Assembly: GCF_019331695.1 (NCBI RefSeq)
Contig: NZ_JAHBBI010000013.1
Span: 1-59,221, forward strand
Length of the DNA stretch: 59,221 nucleotides
Direction of reading: 5' to 3'
Source of the DNA: Bifidobacterium pluvialisilvae
GTDB taxonomy: Bacteria; Actinomycetota; Actinomycetes; Actinomycetales; Bifidobacteriaceae
Part shown: piece after piece, positions 19,667 through 27,375 of the stretch
Layout of the letters: every line of letters starts with the position of its first letter
How positions within the stretch are numbered: the first letter of the stretch is position 1
Notes under the pieces: generated by a model
Database searches by the model: none
What the model saw: only the letters and a program-made list of their open reading frames with translations
What the model was told of the DNA's origin: nothing
Program-made: the position numbers and the translations under genes

Positions 19667-21148
19667 TCAGCTGGTCTTGAGACGGTACCGTTGCGTCGGA
19701 TCGTCCTGGAACCGCACGCGGGCCACGCGCCCCTCCCTGACCAGCTCGCGCAGGCCGGACGTTGCGGCCAACGGCGTCAGACGAAGCTCCCGCACGATCT
19801 CCTTGACGCTCATCGCCGAATGCCGTTCCAGCAGCGTCATGATCTCCTTCGACACGTCGGTGGGGGAGCTGTGCTTCACGGTGCGATGCCGCGTGATCGT
19901 CATGGTGAAGGTGTTGATGTCATTGCACGTGGTCGCCGGCTCGATGCCGGCCTCCCTCAGGCTCGCCGCAATGCGCTGGTAGCCGTCGCCGCCCTCGGGG
20001 TTCACGAACCCGCCTCCCGGATACGGCGTGGACTCCAGCAGCGTGAACAGGAACTGGTTGCGCGTCGACGAGAACGCCGTGCCCGCCACCGGATGCGGAT
20101 TGGCAAGCACGTCATGCGTCACCGTGCCATACAGGCCTCCCGGATTGCTGATTTCGATGCGGTCGGTGAACACGCTCACATGCACCTGGGTGCCGCGCGC
20201 GTCGGGGGAGTAGTCACGATGCGTCAGCGCGTTCGCGATGGCCTCGCGCAGAACCGCCGGAGGATAGTCGGGTTTGCGCGCCCCGATCCATTTCATCAGC
20301 GATTCGACGGTGTCGTCGATCATCATGGGAATCGAGCCCACGACGGTCTGCGATGCGATGAGACGCTCGTCGCCCCGGAACACGTCGTCGCGGCTCGTGC
20401 CGGGGAAAACGGCGATCGACACCCCCAGCCGGGGAAAGAACTTCTGCGGGTAGCGTCCCAACGCCAGCAGGCCCGCCAACGTCGGACGCAGAACCCCGCC
20501 CACATGACGGCGGTCGGAGTCGTCATGCCGCAGCGCCTGCAGGTCAAGCAACGTGTCGATGTCGCCGCGGCCGCCGAAGACATGCGGGTGTTGCTCGCGC
20601 ACCCGCGCGATGAGCCCCCCGACCAGGGCGGGGTCCAGGTCGTCGCGCGTCGCGCCGGGAACGATGTCCAGGTCATAGGTCGGCTGCAGATGCTCCTCGA
20701 TGAGCCGGTCCACCTCGTACGAGGTCATGCGCCGGTCCCCGTCCCCGGTGCGGATGAACGATCCGCCATGCGCGCCGATCGCCGAGATGAAGCACGGCTT
20801 GTCGCGGGGCAGCATCTCATCCACCCGCGCGAACACCAGATTGCTGCCCTCGAACGGGCACGTCACAATCGTCGGACGCACCACCGGCGTCATCTTCTCA
20901 CACGCCTGGCTCAACGACTCCTGCATGGAGCGGGCGTTGAACCCCTCCACGGGAGTGAATCCGTTACGTTCCGAAAGGCCGAGGATTATCCAGCCGCCCG
21001 AACCGTTGGAGAACGCGGAAAGCGTATCGGTGATCCTGGAGGAGATCTTGCGTTTGCATTCCTTGACCTCGCACTGCTGCGTATCATTGCCGATCAGACG
21101 CATCAGCTCTATCAGCTCGGTCATCTTGGCGGTGTAGGCGTCAACCAT
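19667..21148 (-). CDS. AlbA_2/Schlafen-type ATP-binding regulator
   Basis: A 493-residue protein with three parts. Residues ~20-140 match the AlbA_2 (Schlafen) domain: EVKECKRK, LSAFSNGSGGWIILGLSE, GGSFIRTGDGDRRMT. Residues ~290-380 match the GHKL-like ATPase part seen in COG2865 proteins: LREAIANALTHRDYS, DRIEISNPGGLYG. The C terminus (~420-493) is a winged helix (MSVKEIVRELRLTPLAATSG). Such proteins are probably ATP-dependent nucleic-acid-binding regulators; targets are unknown. AAGGAGG sits only two bases before the ATG at 21148, so MTELIEL at 21124 is an alternative start. It is divergent from the acyltransferase gene. Confidence 0.75.
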   Translation of the reverse strand: MVDAYTAKMTELIELMRLIGNDTQQCEVKECKRKISSRITDTLSAFSNGSGGWIILGLSERNGFTPVEGFNARSMQESLSQACEKMTPVVRPTIVTCPFEGSNLVFARVDEMLPRDKPCFISAIGAHGGSFIRTGDGDRRMTSYEVDRLIEEHLQPTYDLDIVPGATRDDLDPALVGGLIARVREQHPHVFGGRGDIDTLLDLQALRHDDSDRRHVGGVLRPTLAGLLALGRYPQKFFPRLGVSIAVFPGTSRDDVFRGDERLIASQTVVGSIPMMIDDTVESLMKWIGARKPDYPPAVLREAIANALTHRDYSPDARGTQVHVSVFTDRIEISNPGGLYGTVTHDVLANPHPVAGTAFSSTRNQFLFTLLESTPYPGGGFVNPEGGDGYQRIAASLREAGIEPATTCNDINTFTMTITRHRTVKHSSPTDVSKEIMTLLERHSAMSVKEIVRELRLTPLAATSGLRELVREGRVARVRFQDDPTQRYRLKTS

Positions 21149-21261
21149 GGCATGGCCTCCTTGTCACCATCATGCGTCACGGACGGCGACATGGGCCACG
21201 TCTTCTTCCCCCGTTCATCGAAAATTCATGCATGGTCACGTCGGACGCCGTCATCCGGATT

Positions 21262-23166
21262 ATGGGCGTGCGCTGGAAGTTGTCTGAGATTCGTACTAAA
21301 AGTGGGCGGGTGACTCAAGACACCCCCCGAAAGCAGGCTGCCACGCGTTGGCGTTTCCCTGGAATAGACGGCATCAAGGGCCTCGCCCTTCTGGCAATCG
21401 TCGTCTACCACTACAACTCCCTGATGCTGTCCGGGGGATTCGTGGGCGTGGACGTGTTCCTCACCGTCAGCGGATTCCTCATCACGCTCAGCATGCTCAA
21501 ACGGCTATACGCCGACGGCCGCATCGGCTGGGTTGACTACTGCACCCACAGGCTGCGCCGACTCTACCCGGCCCTCGTCGTCATGGTCCCCGCAGTCACG
21601 GCCGCCGCGGCATTCATCCAGACCGACCTCCTCGTCGGCATACGCAAACAGGCCACGGCCGCACTCACCTTCATCTACAACTGGACCACCATAACCTCCG
21701 GCGCCAGCTACTTCGACACCATGAACCCGCAGATGCTCAAACACCTGTGGTTCATCGCCCTGCTCGCCCAACTCTACATAGCCGCCCCCATCCTCACCCG
21801 ACTGCTCTGGAAGACCCGGCACCCCGCCATCGCCGTCCTCGCGCTCACGGCGCTGTCCGCCGCAAGCTTCATCTGGATGGGACACCTCTACAACCCCGAT
21901 GACGTCACCCGCGTCTACGAAGGCACCGACACCCACGCCGGAGGATTCCTCCTCGGCATGGCGCTCGCATGGAGCATCTGCGCCTACCGCAACCACACCG
22001 ATACCGGACGCTCGCACAATACCATCGTCTCGACGCTCATACGCGGCTGGCGACACATCGCCGCATACACCGGATTCATCGCCATGCTCGCCCTCATCAT
22101 CCTTGCCGTCCGGCTCAAACAGGACGCGTTCGCCTTCCAAGGGGGCATCGCCACGGCATCGGTCCTTGCCGTATTGCTCATAGCCGGCACCATCACCGGC
22201 GACTCATGGATGCAGGGACTGTTCGCCATGCACCCCATCGCCTCCATCGGCCGATACTCCTACGGCATCTACCTATGGCACTGGCCCCTATGGCTGTTGG
22301 CCGGCGTGCAGATGCGCGCATGGGGCATGAACCGGCCCCTCCTCGTGGCCGCGGCCGCCCTGACCATCACCGCACTCACAACCGCCATATCCCATCTCAT
22401 CATCGAACAACCCATCGCACGAAACGGGCTCTCCGGATTCCTCCCACAGGCACCGTTCACCACCCGCGGCATCATCCGATGCATCGCCTCCCTGACCGTC
22501 GTCGTCATGGCGCTCGCCGGCGGCGCCTTCGCATGGCGGAACGCCCCGGCGAAGACCAGCACGCAGATCGCGCTTGAACGTATGGAACGCATGAGCGCGC
22601 AGCATGCCCGCATGAACGGCGAGATCGCCCGACGCCCGGTGCCGAAACCCAAGAGGGCGGCACACACGTTCCCCACGGGAGACCAGATGGTCGCCATCGG
22701 AGACTCGGTGATGGACATGTCCACCCCCGAGATCGAGAACCGGTTCCCGGGCATTCTCGTCGATGCCAAGACCAACCGCGCCATCACGGAGGCCGGACCG
22801 ATGATCAGCCAGTTCCAGGCCGAGGGTCGTATGCGTCCCTGGCTCGTCCTCGGGCTGGTGACGAACTCCATCGTCACCGCCGACGAACTCGACCAGATTC
22901 GTGCGCAGGTCGGTCCGGCCACCGTCATGGTGCTGGTCAACGGCCACGGACCGGACAGCTGGATCCCCCAATCCAACGACGTCATACGCGCATGGGCGCA
23001 GGCGCATCCGGAGAACACCGTGTACGTGGACTGGGATGCGGCCATCTCCCGGCATCTCGACCTGCTGTACAGCGACGGCGTGCATCCGAAGGAAGGCGCC
23101 GGCGGCGACATCTATCCGCAGGCCATCCAGCAGGCCATCAGGGACTGGATCGCCCAAGGATACTGA
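21262..23166 (+). CDS. OatA-like membrane acyltransferase with SGNH domain
   Basis: An acyltransferase-3 membrane domain with ten or so helices (GIDGIKGLALLAIVVYHY, GGFVGVDVFLTVSGFLIT, SIGRYSYGIYLWHWPLWLL) is joined to an extracellular SGNH hydrolase-like domain with AIGDSVMD (catalytic Ser, about residue 480) and SDGVHPKEG (Asp/His). This is the OatA architecture, which O-acetylates peptidoglycan or other cell-surface glycans. The start is uncertain: ATGs at 21172, 21232, 21262 and a GTG at 21310 all lack a strong Shine-Dalgarno, and the first codons up to 21310 are atypically A+T-rich. The exact acceptor glycan is unknown. Confidence 0.85.
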   Translation: MGVRWKLSEIRTKSGRVTQDTPRKQAATRWRFPGIDGIKGLALLAIVVYHYNSLMLSGGFVGVDVFLTVSGFLITLSMLKRLYADGRIGWVDYCTHRLRRLYPALVVMVPAVTAAAAFIQTDLLVGIRKQATAALTFIYNWTTITSGASYFDTMNPQMLKHLWFIALLAQLYIAAPILTRLLWKTRHPAIAVLALTALSAASFIWMGHLYNPDDVTRVYEGTDTHAGGFLLGMALAWSICAYRNHTDTGRSHNTIVSTLIRGWRHIAAYTGFIAMLALIILAVRLKQDAFAFQGGIATASVLAVLLIAGTITGDSWMQGLFAMHPIASIGRYSYGIYLWHWPLWLLAGVQMRAWGMNRPLLVAAAALTITALTTAISHLIIEQPIARNGLSGFLPQAPFTTRGIIRCIASLTVVVMALAGGAFAWRNAPAKTSTQIALERMERMSAQHARMNGEIARRPVPKPKRAAHTFPTGDQMVAIGDSVMDMSTPEIENRFPGILVDAKTNRAITEAGPMISQFQAEGRMRPWLVLGLVTNSIVTADELDQIRAQVGPATVMVLVNGHGPDSWIPQSNDVIRAWAQAHPENTVYVDWDAAISRHLDLLYSDGVHPKEGAGGDIYPQAIQQAIRDWIAQGY

Positions 23167-23191
23167 TCCCGTTCAGACGCAACGCATGAAC

Positions 23192-23220
23192 AAGGCCGGC
23201 TCCGTAAGGAGACCGGCCTT
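23192..23220. terminator. Terminator between acyltransferase and pbuX
   Basis: AAGGCCGG(CTCC)GTAA(GGAG)A CCGGCCTT pairs over 12 bp with one bulged base and lies between convergent genes. Confidence 0.65.
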
Positions 23221-23254
23221 AATGATTATTTGCGTTTATTGCCATTCGGCAGGA

Positions 23255-24673
23255 TTACGATCGGTCGGCGTTCCTCACGTCGTCCGAAGCGTCCTCTTTG
23301 TCCGTGTCGTCATCCGTGTTTGTGGATTGCGCGGCCGCCGCGAGGAAGCGTTCCTCGCCGGGCAGCACAAGATTGAGCACGATGGCCACGACGAACGCGA
23401 CCGCGATGCAGTTCGACGCGAAGATCTGCTGGAACAGGGCGGGGAAATGCACGAAGATGTGGTTCACCTGCGTGAATCCGATGCCGACCGTCAGGCTCAA
23501 CGCGGCGATGGTGATGTTGCGCTGCGAGTAGCCGGCCTCCGAGATCATCTGGAAGCCGGAAAGAATGATGTTGCCGAACATCATGATGGTGCATCCGCCG
23601 AGCACCGCCTGCGGCAGGGAGTTGAACACCTCGGCGATCGCCGGTACGAAGCTTGCGAGGATGAGAATCACGCCGCCGGAGAGGATCACCTTGCGGTTGA
23701 CGACCTTCGTCATGGCCACCAGGCCGATGTTCTGCGCGAAGCTCGTCAGCGGCAGGCAGCCGAACAGGCCGGACACCGAGGAGATCAGGCCGTCGCCGGC
23801 GATGGCGCCCGCGGTCTCGCGCTCGGTGGGCTGACGGTTGAGACCCACCTTGGCCAATGCCGCCGTATCGCCCAGCACCTCGACGGAGGAGACGACGTAC
23901 AACAGGCCGATGGAGATGATCGAACCCCAGTCGAATTCGGGCCTGAACGGCATGAACTGGGGGAGGGACACCACGGAAAGATGCTGGAAGCCGGAGAAAT
24001 CGACCATGCCCATGCAGATCGCCACCACATAGCCGACCACCAGACCGAACAGCACGGAAAGCTGCTTCGCCGTGCCCTTCATCAGCAGCTGGAACGCCAG
24101 ACACGCCACCAGGGAGATGAGGCCGAGCGTGAGGTTGCGCCACGAGCCGAAGTCGGCGGACGTCGCATCGCCGCCGCCGAAGCTCGTCGCACCAACCGTC
24201 AGCAGCGAGAATCCGATGGACGTCACCACGATCGCCGACACGATCGGCGGCACGAACCGCCGCCAGTACTTCGCGGTCAGACCCAGCGCCAGCTCCAGCA
24301 GGCCGCCGACCAGCACCGCACCCACCACGGCGCCATAGCCCTTGTCCGCGCAGATGGCGGTCGCCGCCGCCACATACGTGAACGAGATGCCCGTGACCAT
24401 CGGCAGACGCGAGCCGATCAGCCACGCGCCATACAGCTGCAGGCACGTGCCAAGACCGGCCACCAGCAGACCGGCCTGGATCACCGCCGCCGACTGCTCC
24501 GGCGTCATCTTCGCCGCATTCGCGACGATGAAGATCGGGGCGAGATTCGCCACGAACATCGCCATCACATGCTGCAGGCCGAACGGAATACCCCTCCAGA
24601 ACGAGACCGGCGCATCAAGCGACGTCAACGCCTCCACCGAAATCCCGGGCTTGCTCTTCTCTTTCGTACTCAA
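23255..24673 (-). CDS. pbuX: Xanthine/uracil permease (NCS2 family)
   Basis: A 472-residue transporter with 12-14 hydrophobic segments. FGLQHVMAMFVANLAPIF opens the first helices, and the family signature region (TSFAQNIGLVAMTKVVNRK) is present; the C-terminal tail is acidic (TNTDDDTDKEDASDD). Imports purine bases, most likely xanthine given its position after xpt; uric acid or guanine are possible. The start codon is TTG at 24673, preceded by GAGAGGAAA; the first ATG inside would remove the first helix. It is the distal gene of the xpt-pbuX unit, separated from xpt by an intrinsic terminator. Confidence 0.88.
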   Translation of the reverse strand: MSTKEKSKPGISVEALTSLDAPVSFWRGIPFGLQHVMAMFVANLAPIFIVANAAKMTPEQSAAVIQAGLLVAGLGTCLQLYGAWLIGSRLPMVTGISFTYVAAATAICADKGYGAVVGAVLVGGLLELALGLTAKYWRRFVPPIVSAIVVTSIGFSLLTVGATSFGGGDATSADFGSWRNLTLGLISLVACLAFQLLMKGTAKQLSVLFGLVVGYVVAICMGMVDFSGFQHLSVVSLPQFMPFRPEFDWGSIISIGLLYVVSSVEVLGDTAALAKVGLNRQPTERETAGAIAGDGLISSVSGLFGCLPLTSFAQNIGLVAMTKVVNRKVILSGGVILILASFVPAIAEVFNSLPQAVLGGCTIMMFGNIILSGFQMISEAGYSQRNITIAALSLTVGIGFTQVNHIFVHFPALFQQIFASNCIAVAFVVAIVLNLVLPGEERFLAAAAQSTNTDDDTDKEDASDDVRNADRS

Positions 24674-24714
24674 TGTCGTTTCCTCTCATACAACAACAGG
24701 CGCGCGGCAGCGGG

Positions 24715-24751
24715 CCCGCAAAAAAGAAACCGACGGTCGAACGACCGCCGG
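24715..24751 (-). terminator. Terminator or attenuator between xpt and pbuX
   Basis: On the minus strand a 10-bp stem with one mismatch (24751-24742 with 24739-24730) is followed by TTTCTTTTTTG. It lies inside the xpt-pbuX unit, so pbuX needs readthrough or its own promoter. Confidence 0.7.
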
Positions 24752-24817
24752 AACACATCGTGACACACAACAGTGACGGACGACGAAATCAATGACACAT
24801 CGACGTCACATGACGCA

Positions 24818-25399
24818 TCATCGACGGAACTCGATGGAACCGTCCTCGGGATTCATCGACTCGACGATGGCCAACGAATCCACGTCATACCCAAGGGAAC
24901 GCAATTCATCGCCACCACCCTGGAAACCCTTCTCAATCGCGATGCCGATGCCCTCGACCGTCGCTCCGGCATGACCGCAGATATCGATAAGCCCATGCAG
25001 CGCCTTGCCATTGGCAAGAAAATCATCGATCAGCAGCACATGATCGTCCGGGCCAAGATACTTGCGCGACACGATGACCGGAAACTCACGCTGCTTCGTG
25101 AACGAATACACCGTGGACACATACTGGTCGCCATCAAGATTGATCGACTGCGCCTTCTTCGCGAAAATCACCGGAACATTGCCGAAATGACGCGCCGCCA
25201 CGCATGCGATGCCGATGCCCGACGCCTCGATGGTAAGAATCTTGGTGATGGTCCGGCCGGCGAAATGCTCCGCCCATGCCGCACCCATCGCATCATACAG
25301 CGCCACATCGCACTGATGATTCAGAAAGGCATCCACCTTGAGCACATTGCCCGGCCTGACGGTGCCCTCCTCGCGAATACGATCCTCAAGCTCCTTCAT
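24818..25399 (-). CDS. xpt: Xanthine phosphoribosyltransferase
   Basis: Converts xanthine and PRPP to XMP, feeding guaA. The 193-residue protein has the type I PRTase motif [14 protein letters not shown] (PRPP loop) and the Xpt-specific start [14 protein letters not shown] and [10 protein letters not shown] (substrate specificity). GAGGTGATT precedes ATG at 25399; a frame open to 25417 is less likely. It heads the unit xpt-pbuX. No guanine riboswitch core is visible in the upstream 248 bases. Confidence 0.95.
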   Translation of the reverse strand: MKELEDRIREEGTVRPGNVLKVDAFLNHQCDVALYDAMGAAWAEHFAGRTITKILTIEASGIGIACVAARHFGNVPVIFAKKAQSINLDGDQYVSTVYSFTKQREFPVIVSRKYLGPDDHVLLIDDFLANGKALHGLIDICGHAGATVEGIGIAIEKGFQGGGDELRSLGYDVDSLAIVESMNPEDGSIEFRR

Positions 25400-25523
25400 A
25401 ATCACCTCGCAAAACAATCATCGAACAGGAAAACAAGGGTGGTACGTAGCATACGCGGCGGAGATGACCGCACCCCACGCCCCGGCGTCATGCAAAAAGA
25501 GTTCACATAAATGGACTACGGTA

Positions 25524-25537
25524 CAAACCCGGGTTTG
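25524..25537. promoter_or_regulatory. Palindrome in the xpt/putP divergent region
   Basis: CAAACCCGGGTTTG is a perfect 14-bp palindrome, 125 bases upstream of xpt and 111 bases upstream of putP. It could be an operator for either gene. A TATAGT box at 25583-25588 may serve putP, followed by a small GTGCCG/CGGCAC hairpin (25598-25615). Confidence 0.45.
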
Positions 25538-25647
25538 GACTTTACCATGTGAGACACATCGGGGGAGAAGACCCAAGCCCGCTATAGTAAGGTCTCCGTG
25601 CCGCAAGACCGGCACGCCACCACAAGAGAAAACGTTGGGAGCGGTTC

Positions 25648-27255
25648 GTGAAAACAAGTGACATCTGGGTGTTCCTCGCCATGGTCCTCTACTTCGTGGC
25701 CATGCTATCCGTAGGATTCTTCTACTCACGACGGTCGAATTCATCCGCATCACAATACTTCGCAGGCGGCCGCGGCGTCGGCCCCTGGCTCACCGCCCTA
25801 TCCGCCGAAGCATCCGACATGTCCGGATGGCTCCTCATGGGACTGCCCGGCCTCGCCTACTTCACCGGCATCGCCGACGCCGGCTGGACCGCCGCCGGCC
25901 TCGCCATCGGCACCTACCTCAACTGGAAGATCGTCGCCAAACGCCTCCGCCGATACTCCGTCGCCGCCGGCAACGCCATAACCATCCCCGACTACTTCTC
26001 CAAACGATTCGGCGACACCAGGAACATCCTCTCCACCATCGCCGCCGTCATCATCATCGTCTTCTTCGCCGTCTACGTCGGCAGCTGCTTCGTCACCGTC
26101 GGCAAACTCTTCGACACCCTCTTCGGCCTCGACTACCACCTCATGATGATCGTCGGAGCCATCGTCGTCTTCCTCTACACCGTCATCGGCGGCTACCTCT
26201 CCGTCGTCGTCACCGACTTCATCCAAGGCATGCTCATGTTCTTCGCGCTCGCCGTCGTCTGCGTCGGCACGGTCGCCAGCGCCGGCGGCATCGACCACGT
26301 GGCCGCCTTCCTCAGCGACATCCCGGGCTATCTGAGCGCCAACCACACCGCGACCCCGGTGCTCGACGCGGCCGGCTCGCAGCTGACGCAGGGAGGCAAC
26401 CCCGTGTTCGGGGCGCCCGCCGACTTCGACGTCATCACCATCGTCTCGCTGATGGCCTGGGGTCTTGGATACTTCGGGATGCCTCAGGTGCTCGTGCGTT
26501 TCCTCTCCGTGCGAGACGCCGAGGAGATCAGGCATTCCCGCATCATCGCCACCGTGTGGGTGGTCATCTCGCTCAGCTGCGCCATCGCCATCGGCATGCT
26601 CGGGCGTGCCATGTTGCCCACGCGGTTCGGCACCCAGGCCGCGGCCGAAAGCGTGTTCATCGTGCTCAGCCAGATGCTGCTGCCGAGCTTCGTGTGCGGC
26701 GTGGTCGTGTCCGGCATCTTCGCCGCCTCGATGAGCTCCTCCTCAAGCTACATGATCATCGCCGGCTCCGCGGTGGCCGAGAACATCTTCCACGGCATTT
26801 TCAAGCGCAATGCCTCCGACCGGCAGGTCATGTGGGTGGCGCGCATCACCATCCTCGTGGTGTTCGTTTTCGGCTGCGTCATCGCCTCCGACCAGAACTC
26901 GTCCATATTCCAGGTCGTCTCCTACGCATGGGCGGGCCTTGGCGCGTCCTTCGGGCCGCTCATGCTGTTCAGCCTCTACTGGCGGCGCACCAACGCCAAG
27001 GGCGCCGTCGCCGGCATGGTCGCCGGCACCGTGACCGTGTTCGTGTGGCACATCCTCGTCAAGCCCCTGGGAGGAATCTTCGGCATCTATGAGCTGCTGC
27101 CGGCGTTCATCATCTCCGCGCTGGCCATCGTCGTGGTCTCCCTTGCGACCGAGGCGCCGTCCAAGGCCATCACCGACGTGTTCGACCACTACATGGACGA
27201 CGACACCAACGTCGGCGAGCTGCTCGAGGAACATGCCGTGGCTGTGAAGGAGTGA
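25648..27255 (+). CDS. putP: Sodium/proline symporter
   Basis: A 535-residue member of the sodium:solute symporter family with about 13 helices. Landmarks are the N-terminal YFAGGRGVGPWLTALSAEAS (sodium-binding first helix), GNAITIPDYFSKRFGD, LSVVVTDFIQGMLM and AASMSSSSSYMIIAGSAVAE. These match PutP closely, so proline is the likely solute. The start codon is GTG, preceded by TTGGGAG. The frame's C-terminal tail is acidic. The gene is monocistronic. Proline could serve as osmoprotectant (inference). Confidence 0.9.
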   Translation: MKTSDIWVFLAMVLYFVAMLSVGFFYSRRSNSSASQYFAGGRGVGPWLTALSAEASDMSGWLLMGLPGLAYFTGIADAGWTAAGLAIGTYLNWKIVAKRLRRYSVAAGNAITIPDYFSKRFGDTRNILSTIAAVIIIVFFAVYVGSCFVTVGKLFDTLFGLDYHLMMIVGAIVVFLYTVIGGYLSVVVTDFIQGMLMFFALAVVCVGTVASAGGIDHVAAFLSDIPGYLSANHTATPVLDAAGSQLTQGGNPVFGAPADFDVITIVSLMAWGLGYFGMPQVLVRFLSVRDAEEIRHSRIIATVWVVISLSCAIAIGMLGRAMLPTRFGTQAAAESVFIVLSQMLLPSFVCGVVVSGIFAASMSSSSSYMIIAGSAVAENIFHGIFKRNASDRQVMWVARITILVVFVFGCVIASDQNSSIFQVVSYAWAGLGASFGPLMLFSLYWRRTNAKGAVAGMVAGTVTVFVWHILVKPLGGIFGIYELLPAFIISALAIVVVSLATEAPSKAITDVFDHYMDDDTNVGELLEEHAVAVKE

Positions 27256-27300
27256 GACGTCGGGCCGTGGCCGGTCCTGATCGGCCGTGCGTTTGACCGT

Positions 27301-27353
27301 GGCGGATGGTAGATTCTTGTACTCGGTTTTCGAGTGCGGAACCACCATCCGCC
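27301..27353 (+). promoter_or_regulatory. Leader hairpin upstream of pcrA
   Basis: GGCGGATGGT (27301-27310) pairs with ACCATCCGCC (27344-27353), and an inner ACTCG/CGAGT stem (27321-27335) sits in the loop. A possible -35 TTGACC is at 27293-27298. The structure is either a putP terminator or an untranslated leader element of pcrA 22 bases before its ATG. Confidence 0.45.
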
Positions 27354-27375
27354 ATCGTCGTAAGGGGACAAGCGA

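Noticed and set aside
25400-25647. Purine riboswitch upstream of xpt
   Set aside because: The conserved guanine aptamer core was not seen on the minus strand; only a palindrome and short hairpins are present.
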